Of a DNA stretch of 7,081 nucleotides, positions 1 to 5,023 are shown piece by piece. The position numbers were made by a program, and so were the translations under genes. The notes below the pieces were generated by a model. It did not search any database and was not told the DNA's origin. It saw only the letters and a list, made by a program, of their open reading frames with translations. The stretch covers positions 1-7,081 of the forward strand of contig JAUVIJ010000097.1 in assembly GCA_030592835.1 (NCBI GenBank), given 5' to 3'. The DNA comes from Candidatus Cloacimonadota bacterium (GTDB lineage Bacteria > Cloacimonadota > Cloacimonadia > Cloacimonadales > TCS61). The stretch's first letter is position 1. Each line of letters starts with the position of its first letter.

Positions 1-994
1 CCTGATTTGAACAGATATTTGAAGTTGCTTTTGCTCTTCGTATATGTTGTTCTCTGGCTTGTAAAGTCAGAGTATAAGCACGTTTTCCGTCAGAATCAAC
101 AGTTGCGCCTACAATTCTGCCAGGCATAGTTCGAGCGAGATCCCGTTTGGTTGCTAAAAAACCGAACAGAGGACCACCGAAATTCTGTTCATTACCTAAA
201 GCCTGGCCTTCTCCCACCACGATATCTGCACCATATTCAGAAGGTGCATTTAGTATCGTCAGAGAAATCGGGTCGACCACAGAGATGAAAAGGATTTTTG
301 GATAGCTTTGAATGATGTCCCTGATTTTGAATACTTCCTCAAGGTTTCCGAAAAAATTCGGTGTTTGGATAATTACACAGGCCACATCATCACTTAATTT
401 TTTCTGCAGATCATTTATTTCTATTATTCCATCTTCCGATTCAATTTCATTTAATTTTATGCCTACTCCTTCTGTATAAACCCTTATCACATCTTTGTAA
501 AATGGATTCAGGGTACTGGCAAGTAAGGCTCTATTTTTTTTGGTTTTTCTAACTGCCATTAAAATGGCTTCTGCAGTTGCGGAGGCACCGTCATACATAC
601 CTGCGTTGGAAATTTCCATTCCCGTAAGATCGCTGATCATGGTCTGATACTCATAAATATACTGCAATGTTCCCTGGCTGACTTCTGCTTGATAAGGTGT
701 ATAAGCACTGTGAAATTCCGGACGATTAGTAATATGATCTACAGCAGCAGGAATGAAATGATCGTAAATTCCACCACCGAGAAATGAATTGATTTTGTCA
801 GATGACAGATTTTTATTAGCTAATTCAGCAATTTTTCTGGTGATCTCCAACTCAGAATAAGATTTTTCCAGGCAGCATAATTCGGAATGAATAAATTTCC
901 TGGGAATATTACTCAGAAGATCTTCAAATTTACTTACCCCGATTTCAGAAAGCATTTCTTTTCTTTCCTGGTCAGTATTTGATATGAAAGGCAT
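1..994 (-). CDS. gcvPA: Glycine dehydrogenase (decarboxylating) subunit 1, N-terminal part (cut by window edge)
   Basis: This is the alpha half of the split P-protein of the glycine cleavage system. With GcvPB it decarboxylates glycine in the cytoplasm and passes the aminomethyl group to the lipoyl arm of GcvH. I translated 331 codons without a stop. The protein begins MPFISNTDQERKEML and carries the family signatures FLGGGIYDHFIPAAVDHI (about 71-88), EFHSAYTPYQAEVSQGTLQ (93-111), MYDGASATAEA (133-143), NFGGPLFGF (271-279) and TLQAREQHIRR..ATSNICSNQ (309-331). Family members are usually about 440-450 residues, so roughly the last quarter lies left of the window. The PLP-binding lysine is in the partner GcvPB, so its absence here is expected. 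The start is fixed by AAGGAG six bases before the ATG. gcvPB is expected downstream, outside the window. No glycine riboswitch is visible in the leader. Confidence 0.95.
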   Translation of the reverse strand, partial: MPFISNTDQERKEMLSEIGVSKFEDLLSNIPRKFIHSELCCLEKSYSELEITRKIAELANKNLSSDKINSFLGGGIYDHFIPAAVDHITNRPEFHSAYTPYQAEVSQGTLQYIYEYQTMISDLTGMEISNAGMYDGASATAEAILMAVRKTKKNRALLASTLNPFYKDVIRVYTEGVGIKLNEIESEDGIIEINDLQKKLSDDVACVIIQTPNFFGNLEEVFKIRDIIQSYPKILFISVVDPISLTILNAPSEYGADIVVGEGQALGNEQNFGGPLFGFLATKRDLARTMPGRIVGATVDSDGKRAYTLTLQAREQHIRRAKATSNICSNQ

Positions 995-1000
995 ATGTTT

Positions 1001-1006
1001 CTCCTT
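1001..1006 (-). promoter_or_regulatory. Ribosome binding site of gcvPA
   Basis: Read on the minus strand this is AAGGAG, six bases before the ATG at 994-992. It fixes the gcvPA start and shows that the gene is translated from its own initiation site rather than coupled to the upstream exporter gene. Confidence 0.75.
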
Positions 1007-1014
1007 ATTAATTT

Positions 1015-1077
1015 TGCAGAACTCATCTTTTCTAATAAATTCTCTGCATAAATTTTTATCATAAAATTATCTGTCAA
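1015..1077 (-). promoter_or_regulatory. Possible gcvPA promoter and short leader with an inverted repeat
   Basis: In the 123-base gap between the exporter gene and gcvPA the minus strand shows a perfect TTGACA (1077 down to 1072). A poor -10 candidate, AATTTA, lies 17 bases further on (1054-1049). Between this and the ribosome binding site is an inverted repeat with arms TGCAGA/TCTGCA (1048-1043 and 1020-1015), extendable by one G-U pair in RNA, around a loop of about 20 bases. The -35 match is good, but the -10 is weak and the hairpin is small. No tandem glycine-aptamer architecture fits in so short a leader. Confidence 0.3.
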
Positions 1078-1117
1078 ATAAAAGGTATTCGAAAAAGGAA
1101 AAATGTTAACCGAGAAC

Positions 1118-1855
1118 TCAGAAATGGTTCAAGATTGTCGTAAAAATTATAATTAAACCGGAGATAATTAATAAAATCAATACTAAATTACGGAATATTT
1201 TTTCTGGAATCTTTTTCGATAAAAGACTTCCGGTTATTACCCCTAACATTAAGGCAGGAAAATATTTAAGAGATGTATTAAATACTTTGGAGGTCATTAA
1301 ATTATTCGCTGAATATAATATTATTGTGATTATGTTCAATATTATAAAATATAAAGCCAGGTTAGCTCTGAAATACTGCTTTTTCATTCTAGTATCGGTA
1401 AAATATACTATCAATGGAGGTCCACTTAGAGAAATACTGCTGCCTAATACTCCACTGATAAAACCGAAAAGGATTTTGACAATTTTGCCTTTTTTGATTT
1501 TTAATTTTAATCCTGAAAGAAAAAAAGCCCCCCAAAAAATCACGATTATACCGATCATAACTTTTAGAATTGAATTAGGGAAAATTAAAAGTAAATAGGT
1601 TCCAAAAGGTAAACCTAATATTCCGAAAACTAGAAAGATCCGAATAGCTCTGATCTGTATATGAGTTCTTGCGGAATATAATACAACAATATTGATAATA
1701 ATGGAATAGATTATCATCACAGGAACCACTTCATGAGGAGCAATTAATAAGGTAACAAAAGGAAGAGCAAACAGGGAGAATCCGAAACCGCTTAATCCTT
1801 GTAATAAAGCAGATAAAAAGAAAATAACAGATCCTAATATAAAAATTATCATCAT
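1118..1855 (-). CDS. TauE/SafE-family membrane transporter (sulfite exporter/permease-like)
   Basis: This is a 245-residue, very hydrophobic inner-membrane protein of the TauE/SafE family (formerly DUF81). Members export or import small anions or organosulfur compounds such as sulfite, sulfoacetate or taurine-derived products; the substrate here cannot be read from sequence. The protein shows the family's two homologous halves: QGLSGFGFSLFALP at residues 19-32, and GFISGVLGSS (131-140) with SGPPLIVYF (144-152) followed by FRAN (162-165). A basic loop, KLKIKKGK (117-124), separates them. I expect seven to eight membrane segments, and the length is normal for the family. The start ATGATG lacks a clear Shine-Dalgarno; no upstream in-frame start exists before a stop at 1867-1865. 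It lies 123 bases upstream of gcvPA on the same strand, with no evident functional link. A cluster of homopolymers sits inside it at 1520-1539. Confidence 0.85.
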   Translation of the reverse strand: MMIIFILGSVIFFLSALLQGLSGFGFSLFALPFVTLLIAPHEVVPVMIIYSIIINIVVLYSARTHIQIRAIRIFLVFGILGLPFGTYLLLIFPNSILKVMIGIIVIFWGAFFLSGLKLKIKKGKIVKILFGFISGVLGSSISLSGPPLIVYFTDTRMKKQYFRANLALYFIILNIITIILYSANNLMTSKVFNTSLKYFPALMLGVITGSLLSKKIPEKIFRNLVLILLIISGLIIIFTTILNHF

Positions 1856-1972
1856 AACTGGGTATTAAAAAATTTATTAAATAACATGTTGTCAAAAAAT
1901 ATTTGGTGAAAATTTATTAATGTTGTGCTTTCTTGACTTGACATAAAACAAGAATGGTTGAAAAAGGAAATA
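1856..1972. promoter_or_regulatory. Divergent intergenic region between the exporter gene and lptD
   Basis: This short AT-rich gap must contain the starts of two opposite transcripts. On the minus strand a perfect TTGACA (1895 down to 1890) faces the exporter gene, but no good -10 follows at normal spacing and the start codon is only about 35 bases away. On the plus strand TTGTCA (1889-1894) overlaps the same site, with a weak TTTATT (1913-1918) 18 bases on. A tandem TTGACTTGACA (1933-1943) is too close to the lptD start to serve an ordinary sigma-70 promoter. I cannot choose a promoter with confidence. Confidence 0.3.
1964..1968 (+). promoter_or_regulatory. Ribosome binding site that decides the lptD start
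   Basis: AAGGA lies four bases before the ATG at 1973-1975. An in-frame TTG five codons upstream (1958) would give a slightly longer protein, but it is preceded only by CAAGAATGG and would place this purine block inside the coding region. I therefore prefer the ATG. Confidence 0.6.
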
Positions 1973-4429
1973 ATGAAACTGTTTTCCAATCATGATATTC
2001 TCTTGATATTACTGGTATGTTTATCAGTTTCAGGGGTTCTTTTCCCCGATGAAATTGAGACAGCCGTAGAAATTTCCATATCCGATTCCATGTATGTAGA
2101 TTCTCTAAATGTGAAAGAGCAACTAATTGATTCCCTTTATTATTCAGCAGACAGCGTAAAATATGATTCTAAAAAAGAACAAATAGATCTGATGGGGCAT
2201 GCCAAGGTAAAATATCATACTTCAAACATTCAAGCTGAGGAAATTTCTATAAATTTGCAAACGGAACAAGCATATTCGACTGGGGAATCGATGTTAAAAG
2301 ACGGATCTCATTTTCTAGTTGGTAATAAAATCTATTATGATGTCAATACGCAGTGGGGTATAATCGAAAATGGGGCGAGTAAATTTGATCAGGGTTATTA
2401 TTATGGAGAAGAAATAAGAAAAATTGATAAAGAAATATTCGATGTGGATAAAGGGTTATTCACTACTTGTAATTCCCAGCATCCCCATTTTTATATCCAG
2501 GCCGATAAACTCAGATTATATAAGGGTGATAAAATCGTAGCTAAGCCGTTAATATTTTATGTAAACCATTTTCCCGTACTGGCTCTTCCTTTCGGGACAT
2601 TCACCATAAAACGAGGAAGAAAAACCGGAATATTGGTACCTTCTCCAGGCTATAACAAAGTTGACGGTAAATTCATAGAGAACATAGCATTTTATTATGC
2701 TTTTAAAGAATATGCTGATCTAACTTTGTATTTTGATTATTTTGAAAGGACAGGATGGGAAACTGGCTTAAAAGGGATCTATAAAAAAAGGTACAGGTAT
2801 AATGGAGATTTCCTGGCTTCTCTGAAAAAACAGATCACCGGACCAGATAATTCAAACTATGAATGGCATTTAAAATACAAGCATCACTCAGATTTCAGGA
2901 ATAATACTACACTTGATGCGGACCTGGATTTTGTCAGCAGTAAAAAAGTATGGGAAGGAAGCGTAGATATAGATGAAAGATTGAGTGAAAAAATAACTTC
3001 AAAAATCTCGTTTAAAAAACCACTCTGTGGAAGTAGTTTGAGAATCTATTCCCGATATACAGATGATTTTAAGAACGAGAAAAAGGACATTATTTTACCT
3101 TCCATCACATTTTTATTACCATCAAAACCAATATCTGAGTTGTTTATTAGTAAAGATAATTTCGATGCTGATGTCTGGTGGACAAATTTTTCATACTCCT
3201 ATAATTTCAAAGGGATTAATCAGGGTCAAATAAACGATCCCGATGCCAATATTGAAGACATTTTGTATAAATCTAAAAAAGACAGTGTTGGAAATTACAT
3301 TAATCAACATAATCAAGGGATAAAACAAAGTGTCAGACTCACATATTCGTATAAATACAAAGGGTGGTTATACCTGAATCAATCTCTATATTATAATGAG
3401 GCCTGGTTCGACAGAGATAAAAATGATAATAAATATGTCAGGGGAGCTGATTATTATTCAAGTTCGAAAACATCATTTTCTTTATATGGATTAAAGGAAA
3501 TACCTCAATTCTATATTACAGCAGTAAGACATATCATCACACCATCCATCAGTTATATTTATCAACCCGATTTTTCCGGAAACGACAAATTTTACAGTTT
3601 TGGAGGGATCAACCTGAAAAATTCTGATAGACAAAGAAAAATTAGTATGTCTCTGGAAAATAAATGGCAACTTAAACTTTTTAAAGGGAAAGACAGGGGA
3701 GATAAGAAGATCAATGATTTTTTTAAAATCTATTCGACCCTGAATTATGATTTTGAAGCTGAAAATAAAGGCTTCAGTTACTTGAATCATTCCTTATACT
3801 TAAAACCAGGAACGATTAAACACTTGATTATGGATCTATCTTCTTATCCTACTTTAAAGATCACACAAAATACTTATGATTTTAAAATTAAAGGAAACAA
3901 TATAAACGATTGGGATTTTGGATTGGAAAACTGGAATTTCGATTTGAAATCAAAAATTTCTTTTTCGCAGGATGCAACTTATATCGATTATTTTCCGGAA
4001 TCGGAAAACAGATTCGTCTCCAATCAATTTTTTCAGAGCGACAGCCTGGATTGGGATCAAAGCGAGACAATATCTTCTCTGGAAGAAATTGATATGTTAA
4101 AACAGGATAGAAAGAACTGGACTTTCAGTTTGTCTCACCTTTTAAAAACGAATAAAACAATGTTCGAAAATAGGGAATTCACCAACGATTTACGAACTTC
4201 GATCTCGGCTAAAATCACAAAAAATTGGTTTGTTAATTACCAGAATTATATTGATCTGGAAAAACAGGAATTGGTTTCTCATCGTATAACGCTGACACGT
4301 GATCTTCATTGCTGGAAAATTGTTTTCAAATATGTAAAGGAAAGAAGTTATTGGAGTTATAGTTTTAAGTTGTTTAATATACAATTACCTGATGATTTGA
4401 AATTCAGAACTTCAGACCATAGAAAATAA
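1973..4429 (+). CDS. lptD: LPS-assembly outer membrane protein LptD (OstA/Imp family)
   Basis: LptD is the outer-membrane beta-barrel that, with the lipoprotein LptE, receives lipopolysaccharide from the periplasmic LptA bridge and inserts it into the outer leaflet. From the ATG the protein has 818 residues, close to the 784 of E. coli LptD. A hydrophobic signal peptide (DILLILLVCLSVSG) is followed by a periplasmic LptA-like beta-jellyroll of about residues 60-190, beginning DSVKYDSKKEQIDLMGHAKV. The conserved FTTCNSQHPH and KPLIFYVNHFPVLALPFG...KTGILVPS (to residue 224) lead into a Tyr/Phe-rich barrel. C166 in the TTC motif and C780 in HCWKIVF match the E. coli C173-C725 pair. C352 and the signal-peptide C20 are not obviously conserved. 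The frame is intact with a TAA stop. No lptE or other lpt gene is visible nearby. Confidence 0.9.
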   Translation: MKLFSNHDILLILLVCLSVSGVLFPDEIETAVEISISDSMYVDSLNVKEQLIDSLYYSADSVKYDSKKEQIDLMGHAKVKYHTSNIQAEEISINLQTEQAYSTGESMLKDGSHFLVGNKIYYDVNTQWGIIENGASKFDQGYYYGEEIRKIDKEIFDVDKGLFTTCNSQHPHFYIQADKLRLYKGDKIVAKPLIFYVNHFPVLALPFGTFTIKRGRKTGILVPSPGYNKVDGKFIENIAFYYAFKEYADLTLYFDYFERTGWETGLKGIYKKRYRYNGDFLASLKKQITGPDNSNYEWHLKYKHHSDFRNNTTLDADLDFVSSKKVWEGSVDIDERLSEKITSKISFKKPLCGSSLRIYSRYTDDFKNEKKDIILPSITFLLPSKPISELFISKDNFDADVWWTNFSYSYNFKGINQGQINDPDANIEDILYKSKKDSVGNYINQHNQGIKQSVRLTYSYKYKGWLYLNQSLYYNEAWFDRDKNDNKYVRGADYYSSSKTSFSLYGLKEIPQFYITAVRHIITPSISYIYQPDFSGNDKFYSFGGINLKNSDRQRKISMSLENKWQLKLFKGKDRGDKKINDFFKIYSTLNYDFEAENKGFSYLNHSLYLKPGTIKHLIMDLSSYPTLKITQNTYDFKIKGNNINDWDFGLENWNFDLKSKISFSQDATYIDYFPESENRFVSNQFFQSDSLDWDQSETISSLEEIDMLKQDRKNWTFSLSHLLKTNKTMFENREFTNDLRTSISAKITKNWFVNYQNYIDLEKQELVSHRITLTRDLHCWKIVFKYVKERSYWSYSFKLFNIQLPDDLKFRTSDHRK

Positions 4430-4556
4430 AGACTGTTCCGATTTTGCATAAGGTAATTTCATTGTTTTATTTAAAAGCTCTTTCAGATTGGACTTTCTCA
4501 TACATCATGATCGAGTTCAATCTCTTAATATTTTCTCATTACACCTACACTATAAA

Positions 4557-4588
4557 ATCTAGCCTATAGATATGATTTTTTATTTTTT
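4557..4588 (+). terminator. Weak terminator-like hairpin with T-runs downstream of lptD
   Basis: Arms ATCTA (4557-4561) and TAGAT (4567-4571) enclose a five-base loop, followed shortly by T6 (4576-4581), an A, and T6 (4583-4588). It lies 128 bases after the lptD stop. The stem is short and AT-rich, so intrinsic termination here is only a possibility. No stronger hairpin is visible nearer the stop codon. Confidence 0.25.
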
Positions 4589-4661
4589 ATTCGAAATTTT
4601 AGTACAAAAATAAGTAGTCTTTTGTTAACTTCGATTCCAGAAAAAAAATGAAACAGGTACT

Positions 4662-4679
4662 ATAAGAATTTATTCTTAT
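4662..4679. repeat. Perfect 8-bp-arm dyad (operator-like)
   Basis: ATAAGAAT and ATTCTTAT form a perfect inverted repeat around a central TT. The two-base centre is too tight for a full RNA hairpin, so a protein-binding operator on double-stranded DNA is the more natural reading. A second dyad with the same AGAAT/ATTCT half-site lies 146 bases downstream. Such palindromes arise by chance fairly often in AT-rich DNA. Confidence 0.4.
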
Positions 4680-4807
4680 CAAATTTTATATTAAAAGTTG
4701 GTAAAGGTACACTTTTAGATATGTTTTTGTATTTCCATCGGTGCACAAGATTTCAGAAATATTACTTGACTATTGTCTTTGTTTTCCTCAATTTTGGTAA
4801 TTGCTAA

Positions 4808-4823
4808 AGAATGTTATCATTCT
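4808..4823. repeat. Inverted repeat AGAATG-TTAT-CATTCT
   Basis: Six-base perfect arms enclose a TTAT centre. The AGAAT...ATTCT half-sites match those of the dyad at 4662-4679. The centre contains TATCAT (4815-4820), a passable -10-like hexamer, so a protein bound here could block a start. It lies about 60 bases before the small ORF and 200 bases before the surface-protein gene. Confidence 0.35.
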
Positions 4824-4870
4824 GCATATAGGTAACTTATTATAGGTTAGATGATTAAAAAATTCACGAT

Positions 4871-4946
4871 AGGAGTGTATATGGAGCAAAATTCATATTT
4901 ATTTTGTCGTTTTATCAGGTTTGTTTCCCTCGATTTTAAGTTCTAA
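4871..4946 (+). CDS. Candidate 21-residue small ORF with strong Shine-Dalgarno
   Basis: AGGAG (4871-4875) sits five bases before the ATG at 4881, as good an initiation signal as those of the real genes here. The frame reads MEQNSYLFCRFIRFVSLDFKF and ends at TAA (4944-4946). An in-frame ATG at 4851, directly after a TAG stop, would lengthen it to 31 residues (starting MIKKFTIGVY) but has only AGG in front. The peptide is basic and aromatic, with one cysteine and no recognisable family. It could be a leader peptide for the surface-protein gene 77 bases downstream, a free micropeptide, a relic of a longer gene, or chance. No attenuator hairpin follows it. Confidence 0.3.
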
Positions 4947-4956
4947 ACCGTCATTA

Positions 4957-4984
4957 TTTGTGAAAAACAAAAAATTTTTATAGA
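4957..4984 (+). promoter_or_regulatory. Possible promoter of the surface-protein gene
   Basis: TTTGTG (4957-4962) and TATAGA (4979-4984), 16 bases apart, resemble a weak promoter. The spacer is dominated by A-runs and the symmetric AAAAATTTTT (4970-4979), which would curve the DNA. Matches to consensus are partial, and in AT-rich DNA such hits are common. Confidence 0.25.
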
Positions 4985-5011
4985 AAAACAATAAAAAATT
5001 ATGATGTTAAA

Positions 5012-5017
5012 AAGGAG
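5012..5017 (+). promoter_or_regulatory. Strong ribosome binding site of the surface-protein gene
   Basis: AAGGAG, within AAAGGAGTGA (a near-complete complement of the 16S 3' end), lies six bases before the ATG at 5024. It is the strongest initiation signal in the window and suggests an abundant product. Confidence 0.75.
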
Positions 5018-5023
5018 TGATTT

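Larger units (their letters stand above)
4430..5023. other. AT-rich gene-poor interval between lptD and the surface-protein gene
   Basis: This 594-base stretch has no long open frame on either strand and no rRNA, tRNA or insertion-sequence pattern that I can recognise. It contains a weak hairpin followed by T-runs (4557-4588), an 18-bp near-perfect dyad (4662-4679), a 6-bp-arm inverted repeat (4808-4823), a direct repeat TATAGGT at 4827-4833 and 4841-4847 (14 bases apart), and a small ORF with a good Shine-Dalgarno (4881-4946). An A/T-tract region at 4964-5000 lies before the ribosome binding site of the next gene. Its size is larger than a simple promoter needs, so it may carry regulation or an undetected RNA. 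Confidence 0.6.

Noticed and set aside
995..1117. Glycine riboswitch upstream of gcvPA
   Set aside because: The 123-base gap shows only a small hairpin and lacks the tandem aptamer size and conserved G-rich core, so I find no support.
1287..1598. 103-codon open frame on the plus strand inside the exporter gene
   Set aside because: It lies antisense to a well-supported TauE/SafE gene, has no family features and looks like a shadow of AT-rich hydrophobic coding sequence.
1991..2035. Lipoprotein signal (LLVC) at the LptD N-terminus
   Set aside because: The residue before the cysteine is valine, which does not fit a lipobox (Gly/Ala/Ser expected), and LptD is a barrel protein exported by an ordinary signal peptide.
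3491..4384. Several 60-99 codon open frames, both strands, inside lptD
   Set aside because: All overlap the intact lptD frame, lack ribosome binding sites of note and encode no recognisable protein.
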